Assembly (NCBI RefSeq): GCF_014356525.2
Contig: NW_024093768.1
Location: forward strand, 36,398 to 100,397
DNA: 64,000 nt
DNA from: Nilaparvata lugens
Lineage: Eukaryota; Arthropoda; Insecta; Hemiptera; Delphacidae
Reading direction: 5' to 3'
The stretch's first letter is position 1, and each line of letters starts with the position of its first letter. The notes under the pieces were generated by a model that was not told the origin of the DNA, did not search any database, and worked only from the letters and a program-made list of their open reading frames with translations. A program made the translations under genes and the position numbers. Shown piece after piece: positions 43,515 to 56,308 of this stretch.

Positions 43515-44008
43515 TCTACATCTCTTCTTCTTCTTCTTCTTCATCTCTTTCTCCTTTTTCTTTTTCTTCTCCCTCTTCTTCTATGTTGTCTCCTTCAAAG
43601 TCTTGAAATAGCCCTCCTCCTGTCTTCTTCTTCTCCTTCTTCCCCACCACATTCCTCAACTCCTTCGTCTTCTTTTTCTTCTTCTCATCCTCCTCCTCCT
43701 GTCGTCTTCTTCTTCTTCTCCACCTCCTTCTCCACTCCTCCTCCTCCTCCTCCTCCTTCTTCTTCTTCTTCTTCTTCTTCTTCTCCTCCTTCTTCCGCAT
43801 CCTCCTTCTCCATCTTCTTCTTCTTCTTCTTCTTCTTCTTCTTCTTCTTCTTCTTCTTCTTCTTCTTCTTCTTCTTCTTCTTCTTCTTCTCTTCTTCTTC
43901 TTCTTCTTCTTCTTCTCTTCTTCTTCTTCTTCTTCTTCTTCTTCTTCTTCTTCTTCTTCTTCTTCTCTTCTCTCTTCTTCTTCTCCATCTTCTTCTTCTT
44001 CTTCTTCT

Positions 44009-44053
<45 letters not shown>

Positions 44054-44075
44054 ACCTTGTCTTCTTCGAAGTCTT
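43515..44075. repeat. CTT/CTC pyrimidine tract
   Basis: About 560 bp of TTC and TCC triplets, purest at 43815-44030. It gives long artefactual Lys/Glu/Arg ORFs on the minus strand. Confidence 0.97.
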
Positions 44076-44390
44076 GAAATAGCCCTTTTTTTCCATGTAG
44101 GAGTCGTAGTAGACTACCACTGTAATGTTGCTATCTTGTTCTTATCAGAGTTTATCCTGATTTGTGTGTCCTGTACACTGTTGTTGGGAATATATCTGTG
44201 GTGGGATTCATTCTAAGCTGTTAGTATATTGCTCATAAATAACATCAATGGTCTCCATTCTCCATGCTAACAGACTAGAGTGAATTATACGGTCGTTTCT
44301 GAGAGAACCTCAAATAGGCCAATATAATTTTAGATTATTGGCATTTTTCTTCATTACAAATGGAATTTATAGTCTTGTTTTTTATACTCG

Positions 44391-45693
44391 TTGACCGAGC
44401 GAAGTGAGGTCTAAGATTCAAGTCGACGGTTTGGCATTTCTCTTAATGTTTAAATGTTTATATATTGCACATTTACGGCGAAACGCGGTGATAGATTTTC
44501 TTGAAATTTGACAGGTATGTTCCTTTTTAAATTGCGCGTCGACGTATATACAAGGTTTTTGGAAATTTTGCATTTCAAGGATAATATAAAAGGAAAAAGG
44601 AGCCTCCTTCATACGTCAATATTAGAGTGAAAATCAGACTATAGAATTACTAGCCGTCAGGCTCGCTTCACTTGCCATATCCGTCTAGCCAGGGGCTCCA
44701 CCCCTGGACCCCCGACTGGATGGTCCAAGAATGAGATCGGCAGGCTCGCTTCGCTCGCCTGCATTTTTCATTTGAGCATTTTTATCATATGTTAGGACGA
44801 TCCAGTCGGGGGTCCAGATAAACGTCTGGCTAAACGGATATAGCGAGCGAAGCGAGCCTGACGACTAGTAATATAATATTCCCAGGAATAGCTCTGATTG
44901 AAGTAGCAGTCCCCAATCAATTTTTCCGCGATAAATGCATTTCAATCCTAAACTTGGTGCCAACCTAACAAAGTCAACTCAACTTAATGCCAACCTGACA
45001 AAATTATTAATTTAGTTACCAGTTAACAACTGTTTCGAAGAGGTACTCTCTCTAGATTATAGTTCTATATTAACATATGGTATGGACATTTTTCAATTAT
45101 AATTAAGGGAATAAGAAGAATATACATGCTAAAAGACGAACTTTAGACCCTTAAAAAACCACCCTTACAGTTAAAATATTGCCAAAAATTTCTTAGTGCG
45201 CCTCTAAAGGGCCAACTGAACATACCTACCAAATTTGAACGTTTTTGGTCCGGTAGATTTTTAGTTCTGCGAGTGAGTGAGTCAGTCAGTCAGTCAGTCA
45301 GTGAGTGAGTGCCATTTCGCTTTTATATTCATCATAAATCAGCTGTCGAGATGACTATAAATTGCATGCCATGACGCATGCAATTCAATATCTCAATGTA
45401 ACTTGGTAAGAATTAGCAGCTGTGTAGACTATAAATTGCATTCCTCATTGCATGCCTCATTGAACGCAATTTTTATGCACTATTAAATAGGATGCAAAGA
45501 ACTTATAACAGCTCATCTGGGCGCCTAGATGTCCTCTGGTTTTCTCGCGCTAAATTCCGGAAAGCGTTATATGATAATTAAATCTTGTGTAAGCATGATC
45601 TGATCAAATAAATAGTTAGTGTATCAGTGTGGATTTGCTTATGGGTTGGGACGTCGTTATAACTGCGCGAGGTCTACTGTTCACAGAACTACT
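44391..45693 (-). mobile_element. Family A element in reverse, with nested insertion
   Basis: It begins TTGACCGAGCGAAGTGAGGT and ends CTACTGTTCACAGAACTACT. The inner sequence stops at AGACTATAGAATTA, is interrupted by the element at 44649-45328, and resumes with TTCATCATAAATCAGCTG. Further foreign sequence lies at about 45347-45655. Confidence 0.75.
44649..45328 (+). mobile_element. Non-autonomous retroelement-like repeat, copy 2
   Basis: It is collinear with 38371-39066, including the CTCGCTTCGCTCGCC blocks, the TCCAGTCGGGGGTCCAG palindrome arm and the CAGTCAGTCAGT to CATTTCGCTTTTATA end. Its insertion point in a family A element is clean. Confidence 0.8.
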
Positions 45694-46433
45694 AGTAGTT
45701 TAAGAAATTATTTTTGATGAAACAATATCTCTCAAGAAGAATAATCTCTTGTTTCTACAGTTAAGCTTCAATGTACCCTACAGAATTATTTTATATGGAG
45801 CCCTGACTATGTTTTGTGGCGGATTCCTTCATATCAGTATCAGTGGAAGATGTCCGGTACAGTGAGAATATAATTCCCATTAGAAATCAAAGAAAGAATA
45901 TTATTTCTCTCATGATATTAGTAGAATTCAAATAATGAAGAATATTAACACTGAACTGGGCACGGACTCTGGTACTGATACGTGGAAATCCAAGAAGATT
46001 AATATCTTTTTTGTCATACTTACTCAATTGCAGCTGTTTTCCATGCATTAAATCAAGCCGGTAAACAGCTGTTTGCAGAACAAGAAAACATGTGATTTTC
46101 ATTACAGCATACTATACTGTAAAGAGATCATATGTTCTCTTTACAGTCGAGTATGTTAGGACTCTACTGAGTCCTAATAACATCTGAGTGATTAATATAA
46201 TATCTCGAATAATTAAAAAAACTCATTTAAGAATTTTCAAGTTATAAGAACTCATCTGAAATCTTATAATTTAGGCCTTTATCATTTTATTTGAGCTCGA
46301 AGGGTCTGTCTGTTATGAACTAAGCGCTACGGGCTAGGTCATGTTTATAGAAGGCAGTAGCTCGAACAGCAGCAGGTAATGGTTTCTGTTTCTCAGCAAT
46401 ATTATTCTTTCTCAGATAAGTATGACAAAAAAT

Positions 46434-46563
46434 ATTCTACGTAACTTGTACGGTAACGTATTTACCGCATTCGTATGATAATTCTGCCCTCAACTACGTT
46501 TCGGGCAGAAACAATCATACTTATGCGGTAAATTATCGTTACCGGACTTGTTACGTAAAGTAC
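46434..46563. mobile_element. Hairpin MITE
   Basis: TCTACGTAACTTGTACGGTAACG and CGTTACCGGACTTGTTACGTA pair, with GCATTCGTATGAT/ATCATACTTATGC and TCTGCCC/GGGCAGA forming the inner stem. Confidence 0.75.
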
Positions 46564-46564
46564 T

Positions 46565-47400
46565 ATTAAGGCCGTTTCTGCTACTTTAATATATCCTATA
46601 GATATCCCTAATATGTACCAGAGAAGACTACTATAATATTAGTTTTACATATAGAAAACTACTGCTGTATTCTGTGGATGTACCCTACAGGGGAGAATGA
46701 GTTTATTTACCAGCAGGTTTAATCTTCAACTATGCAAACTATAATATGAAAAGTTTTGAACTTGAAATTGTTCATGATGTACTGTAATGGATGATGTTAT
46801 TATTTATTCAAATTCGAAACAAAAGTTTTGAATCAACTTCTATGAGTCTGTTAGTTCTCACGATCAGTGTGGTTTGTATCTATATGAGAGGATAAATGGA
46901 AAATATTCTCAAATGAACGTAATCACTTTTCAAACAAAATTGAATAACCTCAATTAAAATTCTTACTTCCACAAACAAAATAATACAGATGGAAAATGCG
47001 TGGGTAATTTCTGTACACTTTGTGATTCCTCACAATGACGGTAACAGAGAATCTCTTTCCTCACCTTCACTCTCTCTCACTCTTTCTCTCTATCAATTAT
47101 GAACAACCCTCAATTTCCACCTCTTGTTTTTGTTTATCAATTACAACCTCTATTCATGCGAACCGACACAACATCGAGCTTGAATCAAGTTTTAATTACA
47201 ATCAAAACTCTCCTTGCGAGCTGAGCTGGAATATTATGTGCGGACAGACGGGCAGATTATATGCATTCTATTTTCGGGGTGGAATGTGAAGCGAAGGGTG
47301 GAATAAATGGAAGGGGGATGCAATGAATAAAAGAGTGAGAGAGAGTGAGTTGTGAGAGAGTGGGAGAAGACCTACAGCAATGCGAATTTCGGTGATGAGG
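46565..47400. other. Sequence upstream of the X-box/CRE promoter, no recognisable gene
   Basis: AT-rich to about 47040, then GC rises, with CTCTCTCACTCTTTC and GAGAGAGAGTGAG purine/pyrimidine runs at 47070-47365. No exon is supported on either strand. Confidence 0.4.
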
Positions 47401-47407
47401 AAAGTGC

Positions 47408-47557
47408 TGACGTAACAAGGTGTACGCTGCCATCCGGTTGCCATGGCAACTGTGACTATGACGTCATCACCGATCGTTGAAGCTGACTCGGTTGCCATAG
47501 CAACGTGGGCTGTGACGTCACACACGCGTCATCTGACGTTTATCTACATTATATAGG
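47408..47557 (+). promoter_or_regulatory. Promoter with two X-box + CRE modules and a TATA box
   Basis: Perfect X-boxes GTTGCCATGGCAAC (47437-47450) and GTTGCCATAGCAAC (47491-47504) each precede a perfect CRE TGACGTCA (47459-47466 and 47513-47520) by exactly 8 bp. The two modules start 54 bp apart. A CRE-like TGACGTAA lies at 47408-47415, a TGACG half-site near 47533 and TATATAGG at 47550-47557. X-boxes are bound by RFX factors, which control ciliary genes in animals; CREs are bound by CREB/ATF bZIP proteins. The sites are seen; the factor assignment is family knowledge. Confidence 0.8.
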
Positions 47558-47579
47558 GTGTCGGGTGTCTCGGTTGTTC

Positions 47580-47908
47580 CAAACACTCGTTGACAGTCAA
47601 CCGTGGCGTGAACATCTCTTGAAAAGGCCTAGAAAACCCTTCAAAAACTAATAAAAAACCCTGTGAAAAACTTATGAAATCAACCCCCAATGTTTGTGTG
47701 ATAATACATAAAACCCGTTCCAAAACTTTCCAATCAATTAACTTGACTCCAATAAACTTGATACAACAACTTCCCCCTCGAGTTTTGTTACAAAAAATAC
47801 GTGCTGTAACTTTCATCAGAATTCAGATAAATTTAGAAGCAACGCAGTAAAGTGGCGTTGCTTTTGAGTGACGTGTGTTTCCTGTCGGCAGCCGCTGCAT
47901 TGTGACTG
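47580..47908 (+). other. Putative first exon (5' UTR) of a gene on the plus strand
   Basis: The expected start site is about 30 bp after the TATA box, near 47580, and the segment ends at a consensus donor GACTG|GTAAGT with GT at 47909. Its longest ORF is 58 codons (47674-47850), closed by TAA before the donor, so the exon looks like leader with an upstream ORF. No downstream coding exon could be recognised up to 64 kb. The start site is inferred. Confidence 0.5.
47674..47850 (+). CDS. Upstream ORF within the putative first exon
   Basis: This is a 58-residue ATG-to-TAA ORF, polar and Ile/Gln-rich, with no recognised motif. It is wholly inside the leader of the X-box/CRE-driven unit and ends 58 nt before the splice donor. 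It may act in translational control or be chance. Confidence 0.2.
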   Translation: MKSTPNVCVIIHKTRSKTFQSINLTPINLIQQLPPRVLLQKIRAVTFIRIQINLEATQ

Positions 47909-47909
47909 G

Positions 47910-49980
47910 TAAGTGCTTCCTGTCAATAGGAGTTTCTCTTTCAATGATGAAATGTGGGGTGGGTCGATAGAATGTGGTGAAATGGAAATTTGTGGCTGCT
48001 AAATTTGGTTCATTCTTTTTTTTTGATGCCCACATATTGAGCCCCAGATTTCGGGCGTGAGAAATGAGAGGAATCATAATGATCATGGGAGATGAACTGG
48101 TCCATAATTTTAGGTAGGTTCCGAAGCAACTGAAAGTGATTTTGAAGCCGTAACTGACACCCACATAGCAAAGTTTAAGATACCTATCAGATATGTATCA
48201 ATGTTATCTAAAATATACATATCAGATGATATTTCGCAGTTATGTATCAGGTACATACTTTTGACCTCTCAACAAAACCGTTTTTCATAACAGCTGTTAT
48301 GCAGGAGCTGTACATATGCAGACACCCATTCAACGGGCGAACTGAGAGCACTAGGCTTATCTAAACTCTGCGATTGAATGATTCTGCCTAAGGAGACATG
48401 GAAACATTATTTGAGAGAGCGAGAGAAAAATAATGACCCTATTGCTGCAAAAAATAGGATTATACTCAAGAGTAGATATAGATTATTTACATTCTCAAAT
48501 TTTATAAAGTTTTCCCATTTATTTACTTTTAAAAAAGTTAGTTACCTTAGAAATTCACGATATCTTGAAAAGTCCGTGACATTTTTAAAGCATAAGTTTG
48601 AACAGTCTGGTGGAATAACACAACAGTACATTATCTAAATCGTTTCGTGAGAGGTGACTTGTTAGGATCTAGGTTGGACAATAGTTTCTTATAGTTGAAA
48701 AATGGTTGGTGCTTCATAAATTATAATCTATAGTATAATAAAGGAAAGAATAGATTGGCTTATACACGTACGGGATAGGAATTTCACGAATGACGCATTA
48801 TCACATCTGAACTACTGGACTGATTAACTTAAAATTTTGCATATTTATTCTTTATTTACCAGGGATGGGTATAGGACTATTTCAAATCCTTCTAGATTTC
48901 AGTAGGTCAAGTTTTCAATTGAACCCTTGCGGAACACTGGTTATCTGCTAGTTTATAATATAATTTAATTAAATGAATATGAAGAAAATAAAAATATCAG
49001 ATTTTTATTTTCTTTATATTTATATTACAAGTAGCCCTATACAGAAAAAAGATAATTAAATGAACTATGACCATCTAAAGGGTTGGAGACTGGAAAGTTG
49101 TAAATCAATGTGAGAGGATAATTAATAATGAGAGGGGATATGGAATTCTACGTTTGTTGGAGTGAAAGGGAGATTGAAGAAATTAAGAATCATGGAAACA
49201 ATACGTACCAATGATGAATGAGAAAATAATGATTGTTAGAATAAATGAAAAGAGTAAACTTGTAGTTCAATGATTTAGGTAAAATTCTAGATAAACTTTA
49301 CAAAAACTGAACGTTTGTTGGAGAAGAGTTATGAAAGAGCATCAAAAATGAAAAAAAGATTGGAATAAATTAAAAGAAAAAAAGAGGTAGCTTCAAGTGA
49401 AAAAGAGTAAAAATAGTAGAACAAACATAATTTTCCAGAATTGCAGGAAGACGGTCCTCACGTGTAATGTCTATTTGATTAATATTATTGATATGACTGC
49501 TATTATGTAATTTGGTGGATGATGATTTGATGATGGAGACAAACAAGTGTGGGAGAGAGAAAACACGAGAGAGAGAAAGAGTGAGTGAGGGTGTGAGAGA
49601 GAAGCCTTGACCGTGGACTGACCTTGGCTTCTTCCTTTCCATTGAAGAGTGAGATGATTGATAGTAATTGGGAATTTCCACGTTATTAGGTGACCTCCAT
49701 TCATCGTTTCACGAAAATAATGCATACTGACATACAAAAGTCTCGTGAAAAACATTCGATCCTGTACGAAAAATGGTTTTTGGTCATTTTTTTTGTTTAC
49801 AAGCAAACAATATTCTGGTATAATTTGCGTTGGAAAAAAGCTTTTTGCAGGAATTTACTAGCAAGGAATAATCTCCTTGTCTACAAAAAAGAGAAAAAAA
49901 GGAAAAAGAAGACAGATATTAAGAATAACAAGAACATGGTGGAAAAGAAAAAAGAAGTAGAAGAAAGAAGTCTCATTTAA
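47910..49980. other. Presumed intron of the X-box/CRE-driven unit
   Basis: No acceptor-bounded exon could be identified. An 86-residue ORF at 48378-48638 (MILPKETWKHYLREREKNND...) has no recognised family. A retroelement-like tail occupies about 48725-48960. Confidence 0.35.
48725..48960 (+). mobile_element. Retroelement-like short repeat
   Basis: It runs from TATAGTATAATAAAGGAAAG through TGAACTACTGGACTGATTAA to CCTTGCGGAACACTGGTTAT. The phrasing resembles short non-autonomous elements scattered in insect genomes. Only one copy is seen here, so it is tentative. Confidence 0.35.
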
Positions 49981-50005
49981 ACATTAACTTAATAAATTTT
50001 CTGCA

Positions 50006-50167
50006 GGTGCGTACAGATATACGCGCCGCGAACATGAGCAATTCACTTTTAATCAGCTGACTATATCTGTATTTTTACAGAAACGGTAAGATACAGATAT
50101 AAAAAGCTTGGCATCAGCTGATTAAAAGTGAATTGCTCATGTTCGCGGCGCGTATATCTGTACGCAA
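50006..50167. mobile_element. Family G palindromic MITE, copy 2
   Basis: TACAGATATACGCGCCGCGA and its inverse form the ends; the loop GTATTTTTACAGAAACGGT is the reverse complement of that in the 4715 copy. Confidence 0.88.
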
Positions 50168-51213
50168 CAAGAAAAATTATTGGTCTTAAGCCATATCTAC
50201 TAATAAGGAAAGGAGAACAGAAATATTTATTCCTAATGAACAATAAGTAATTTTACAATCGAAAGAGGTTAAAGGATCGTTCATAAATGTCTTTATTAAT
50301 TCTGGATGTAGTTTAACGGCCTATAACACAAAAATCCAACAGAATTTAACACTACTGTAAAATGATGGCAAAGTTATTGGAATATAGCAATTCCATAGTT
50401 ACCAATTAACGAATCTGACGTTAGTGCAATGACATCATTCAACGTTGGTCAAAGTCAATTGGGTTTTTGTGTAACTGACTTCTTCTATCCAATACTATAC
50501 AACATTGTATAAAACAAATCTCAAATTATTCATGAATAATTGATGATTGAGAGCCTATTCTTGTCTCTACCAACTTAACTGAAGATGAAAGCTTGACTAT
50601 CTGATCGAGGCTATTCAATGCCATAAAATAGGAGTAATCCTTTACAATATTATTTGATTATATGTGTACTTTAGACCTGAAAAATATTTCAAATTGAATT
50701 TTGCCCTGAGCTGCATCTATTGTGTCCAAGTCTACAGGGTTAATGTAGAACTAAACGAACTATTTCCTGCAACTAACTGCTTTCTCACTCTCTCTACCTC
50801 CTTCTTTCTCACTCTCTCTTTATTCCTCTCCCTAACTCTTTCACGCTCTATCTCTATCTTTCCTCTCTTCATGCTGTGGGTGCAGTTGGCTATTAATTCA
50901 AATGCAAGCCTCATAAGTCACACAATTTCAAGCCTACATGGTGTTCTATTGGAATAGTGCTGTATATGAGACCATAGAGAAACTGAATACTATTAATACA
51001 AACAGATAGTCTCTGTTGAGACCAATGTGATTGGTAGAGTCAACTCCTTTTTTCACGGGGTTTGAAATGAATAATCGTTCACCCCAATATGTAATCCTTA
51101 TTGCAATTTAGAAATGACAGTTTGGATAACAGCGTTTATAAAAACGGTCCCAAGTGCTAAGTGTAGTGGCAAGGTTCTATTATCATGATTTCTTACAAGG
51201 GATTATGGTAAAC

Positions 51214-51687
51214 CAGTAGTTCTGTGAACAGTAGACCTCACGCAGTATTCTCATCCACAAGTACCTGATTGAAACTGTAGACCTTATGGAAATACAGCAA
51301 TAGACTGGCTTCTCCTCCACACATCTGTGTAATCACTTGTCAGCTGATTTATGATGAATAATTCTATAGTCTGATTTTACTTTCCTTGCCCTATTACCAT
51401 AGGTAAGGAAAGTATTGCTTTCCGAAAAAAATTAAGGTACCCCAATTTCTATATTTACTCTAATATTGGCGTATGGAGGAGGCTCCTTTTTTCTTTTATA
51501 TTATCCTTGAAATGCAAAATTTCCAAAAACCTTGTATATACGTCGACGCGCAATTAAAAAAGGAACATACTTGTCAAATTTCATGGAAATCTATTACCGC
51601 ATTTCACCTTAAATGCGCAACATATAAACATTAAGAGAAATGCCAAACCCTCGACTTGAATCTTAGACCTCACTTCGCTCGGTCAAT
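51214..51687 (+). mobile_element. Family A element, copy 3, with a small insertion
   Basis: It is collinear with the 2680 copy except for about 77 bp at 51376-51452 (CTTTCCTTGCCCTATTACCA, GGTAAGGAAAGTATTGC) inserted after GTCTGATTTTA. Confidence 0.85.
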
Positions 51688-52965
51688 AAAGGGAATACAA
51701 GGGGTTTCCCCTCGAAGGGAATAAATAAAGAAACTTGAGATGCCTGAACCTAAAGCATGATAATATTAATAAATTATTAAAAGCTTGAAGAAATGTTTCA
51801 ACCTACTTGGAGTTGCTATTTTATAGAATTATTGTGTTTTAGTTCGAAAGAATAATTTGATTATGAAGCTTTATACCTAAATATCAATATCAATGAACGG
51901 TCCAGTGAAAATATGATTTCCATGAGCTCTAATGGGGCTATTCCTACTCAGGCCGACCAAGCGAGTATGAATAGTCCTATAAGCATCCATGTAAATGATA
52001 TTTCCACTGTACCGGACATGTTCACTGTTATTGATATGTGAGAATCCAGGTTTATGGGATAATTTTTGGTCCAAATTTTAACATTTATTCATTCATGTTG
52101 ATCACTGTACACTGTACACTCTCATATAAATGAACAATTCTCATATGAATGAAAAATTATCAATGAGAGCCCGATTCAAATCAAGAGAATAAAATAAATA
52201 ACTTTATTAAGAGCCGAGTTAAGACTCTGGGTCTTCTCTGTCAAACAACTCTTTAAATTTTCAAGAGCAGAAAATGAAAAATGTAATTCAATAACATGTG
52301 ATTAAATTATATCCTATACTCCCTGGTAACGAGTATTCTATAATTCCCAAACTCCTTTTCAATTGAACCTGTGTTGATGAATTTTTTCTTCACCTCTATT
52401 TTTGTAAAGAATTCCTTGCTTCACTTCCCATCAAGGTTACTAGTGTTGCATTTTCGATTACTTGAAAAATCGTGCGTTTGATGTGAAAAAATCGACGTTT
52501 AATAATGAGCCATTGTTTTCCTACAATTATCATTATTCATATAAGACAATAAAATTCTAACTGTTTCTCATGATGTGTTTCATAAATACACCGACATCAT
52601 CCACATGCACTTTTCGAGGTCTTATCAATTATCATAATATTGCCTGTATAACTACTTCCACCTGTATCAGTTGAATCACTATTTATTTAACTTTTGATAT
52701 TTTGGTTTGTGTATTTACAACTGATATACAATTCGTTCCTCAATGAATGACCTATTTCATGAAAACATCTTGATTTTGTCAAAACCAATAATGGAAACAA
52801 TATGAGAAACTAGTTTCTGTTGTTTCCGTCATGTGGAAAGGATGACTGCGGGCAGAATCCCTACAATTGTGATAAAGCAACAGAATCGCCATGATAATAA
52901 AATTTACTTTCAGTACAAAATAAGAACAAAGAAAACAAGTGTGGAAACAAGTCTTCCACACTTGT

Positions 52966-53215
52966 TATCATGAGGATTCTGTTGCTTAAGCCGCCATTTT
53001 GTCACACCGTTGAGTGGGAGGAGACTGTCTGGCTAGGCCAATGGCAGGCGTTCATGCCCTCGACCAATAGCAGTACTCGCCTAATAGTATAAATTCTGCT
53101 GCTCTTGTATTTAGTTTTAGTTTATCAGAGATTGACTATGGTGTAATAACCGAAAACGGTCTTTCTAATTATCAATAAATCAGTGGTTTTTTGACAATTT
53201 CTTAGTCTTTTTCAT
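52966..53215 (+). promoter_or_regulatory. Promoter-like segment, possible solo LTR
   Basis: Two CCAAT boxes (GGCCAATGGC near 53037, GACCAATAGC near 53061), a TATAAATT near 53090 and an AATAAATC about 85 bp later follow one another as in an LTR U3-R. No target duplication or coding region was found, so a host promoter remains possible. Confidence 0.3.
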
Positions 53216-53669
53216 TCAATAATACCAATATATTGCCATTTAAAAGTACAAACCTAAGCTCCTCTTTAAAACATAATTAAACAGAATCTTCTAGGCTATG
53301 TAGACAAATTGAAATGTACCCAATCTGTGATCATCACCCTGTCGTGGTCGACGTCGGCTTTTTATTTTTATATGCGACACACAAACCAAAACCAAACTTT
53401 ATTTTTGCTAAACTGCTGGGTTCTGTAGGAGTACCAAAATTGGAGCTTGTTTTGAAAACTGTAGAGCGAGGTTACTTTACAATGTACATGCAGTACAAAA
53501 TGATTGTCTGTCTGTTATGTCTGCAGACAGTCTGCGGACAGTGTGTCGACTGTACACCGAGCGCAGATCAGCTGACCGGACGGACAACAATTATTTATTA
53601 TTGTCATTGTCAAATCCACTGACTGCAAACAGCCAGCCAAACATTTTAAACAGACTGACCTTGCACTCT

Positions 53670-53767
53670 AGTTAGTGAGATTCATTACTCACTGTCAGCA
53701 TTAGATGAATTGGAAGTTCTGATGTTATGTATGAAGAAAGCTGACAGTTCAAAGCTCACCTCACTAT
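53670..53767. mobile_element. Family E small MITE, copy 3
   Basis: TAGTGAGATTCATTACTCAC and GCTCACCTCACTATA ends with CTGTCAGCATTAG and AAGCTGACAGTTC arms. Confidence 0.65.
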
Positions 53768-54389
53768 AGTGGCCAACTAACAGGCCCATGTAGAGTAACA
53801 TCACATGAAACATATATACATACTTACATACACTGTGTATTTGAAATACGTTTATGTACTACATATATGTAACAAGGCATATATATGTATATACAAGACA
53901 CGTATATATCACGTGAATTATTTTACAACAACGCGAGAGTTTGGATATAGAGTCAGAGATCCTTCATATATGTATGTAAATAAACTCAAATAGAATATAG
54001 TTATTTGTGCAACTAGTGCGCAAAGTGACAGTTTGCTGCACCGAAAGAAACGTTTACGCCCGAGCCGTAGGCGAGGGCGGAATGGTTTGTTGAGTGCAGC
54101 AGAGGAACTTTGCGCATGTATTTCACATTAAGTTTTTCCTACAGTTACCATTGAATATGAAAAGTGGGTAATTATGGGTAAAATTGCCTGAAATGCATCA
54201 AATGTTTTCCTGTGTAATTTTATTATTGATAAAAACCTTAATTTATTGTCCAATTGAATAAAAATGTTGTCCTTGGTTATAATATCTAATACTAAAATAC
54301 CCCAATGGCGGCCTTCAATTTCAAGTAAGAGCTATCATTGGGAAGGCATAGGCATTGTGGGTCTATATCTCTTCAAGGTCTTTGGAATC

Positions 54390-55245
54390 ACTCGCTCACT
54401 TTTTACTATCCACAGACGTCGAAAGTCTCAGCTGTTTCAGCCAAGGATGAAATTATCCTCTTAATGTTGTTCAGCGAGTTTTCCCAAGGATGAGACCTAA
54501 TGCAATCGAATTTTTATATCATAAACTCATTATGTTCCAAATTTCGTGAAAATCGTTAAAGCCGTTTTCGAGATCCGTTGAACATAAATAGCCAGATATA
54601 AATATAAATAACCAGATATAAAAATACAGAAATCGCTCGCTTAATATAATAGGATTTCAAGAGTCCGAATTAGAGTTCAGATTCCACTTTTCTGAAATTT
54701 AGTCCATTTTCACTCAAAAACTAATAATTTTAAATTTCGACGCGTGAAAAACAGGATAAAAACCAAAAATATTATACTCGAATCCCCATAATGAATACTC
54801 TATATATGCATTGATTAACATATATTATATGTTAATCATTGACAGGATGTATAATCATTGACAGATCTTAAAGCAAGAATTATTAACAATAACGCGAAAG
54901 TATTGGAGTATAGTCAGAGGTCCTTGATATCTAGCTAGATAAATACATAAAATGATGCACTTATAAGCAGAGATACACATTGATAGACATAAATACATGA
55001 AAAATATATATCACCTACATTGTCTATCGGAAGATTTATCAACAACAATACGGAAAAAAACCATACGAGTGGGGTTAGAGATCCTTCAATTAAAATATTG
55101 TGATAATAATTGGTTGGATTCAATGTAGAATTTGAAACACTTGAAACATGTATATACATTGACATACATAAACATAGTATATAGACAAATTTTTATAATT
55201 CATAAAAGACTCACAGTAAAATCACATACGGTAACTAATTAATAT
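54390..55245. repeat. Segmental duplication unit A, copy 1
   Basis: From CACTCGCTCACTTTTTACTA through TTTCGACGCGTGAAAAACAG to CATACGGTAACTAATTAATA, matching 56060-56855 in order with scattered small indels. It includes an RTE-like 3' fragment (54390-54655). Confidence 0.8.
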
Positions 55246-55246
55246 A

Positions 55247-55915
55247 AAAGAACCCTGGCTGATTGGCTATCTGGTCTAAGCCAGGGGGATTGCGGGCGTC
55301 TGCTTCGATCTGTTTATGTTTGACGTATCCTTGTGTGAATTGGATGGCTTTATGCATGGGGGAGCATTTTAATTAAAATCAAAAAATTAATAAATAAAAA
55401 TAACAGCCTAATAAAAAAAACAATAAAAAAAATATTTTTAAAAAAAAAAATAAAAAAAAATTAAAAAAAAAAACACATATTCTATCAAGGCTTAGTTCAT
55501 AATCATAAACTTTCTCAGTTGCATCATCTGTCGCTGGGTTCCGTTATGCATGAGGCTGTCCAGTTGGACCTGCACATAGATTATAATAATTAGCGCGTTG
55601 TGCTTGGTTGCACCTCTGCTCACTATAGCAGCCACAGCAGTCACTGTTACCAACTTCATTTTGATTTTGCTGCACTGTTGCTCCATGTGACCTACTAAGT
55701 ATTTTGCGTTGCCATGTTGCAAATCTGGAGTGCAGAAAAATTTTTCCCGCACTAGAGCGGAAAAGTGATTCTTTGCATTCTGTAATCAGTGCAGCAATGG
55801 CCACTTTTCAACGTAACTGTAGGAAAACATATTTATTTATTAGTTATATAGAAAGCACTGACCGGGTGAGAAAAATAAGTATGCTCCTTGTATTTTCTTT
55901 CCCAAATTTTGCTTA
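55247..55915. mobile_element. Insertion with A-rich tract breaking unit A
   Basis: The similarity of unit A to its second copy stops at 55245. What follows includes a CCCTGGCT/AGCCAGGG hairpin, an A/T-only stretch at 55385-55475 and a minus-strand ORF (55804-55544) with no recognised domain. The type is unresolved. Confidence 0.4.
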
Positions 55916-56308
55916 AATATCGGGGCACCGAGCTTTGCTCGTTAATTTTATTTATTGATAAACATAACACAATTCTCTAAAATGATGTTTATATTTTACA
56001 GCTTAGGCTATACGTCAGCTTATGAATTTCGGGGATGCGATATTTGGATTTTCGACAGAATCACTCGCTCACTTTTTACTATCCACAGACGACGAAAGTC
56101 TCAGCTGTTTCAGCCAAGGATGAATTATCCTTTTAATGTCGTTCAGCGAGTTTTCCCAAGGACGGGACCTAGTGCAATCGAAATTTTATATTATAAACCT
56201 ACTATGTTCCAAATTTCGTGAAAATCGTTAAAGCCGTTTTCGAGATCAGTTGAACATAAATAACCAGATATAAAATACAGAAATCGCTCGCTTAATATAA
56301 TAGGATTT
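55916..56308 (+). mobile_element. RTE-like non-autonomous element, nearly complete
   Basis: Starts near ATATCGGGGCACCGAGCTTT and ends AATCGCTCGCTTAATATAAT. The 3' part is shared with 54390-54655 and 24060-24243. Confidence 0.6.

Noticed and set aside
47268..47525. 85-residue minus-strand ORF across the promoter
   Set aside because: Its repeated VAMAT words are simply the two X-boxes read as codons.
48378..48638. 86-residue ORF after the putative first exon of the X-box unit
   Set aside because: It begins without a clear acceptor in frame and has no recognised family. It is kept only as a note because a coding exon cannot be excluded.
53314..53622. 102-residue ORF with clustered cysteines
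   Set aside because: Lies beside a MITE, has no splice or promoter context, and the Cys-rich part comes from CTGCAGACAGTCTGCGGACAG-like repeated words.
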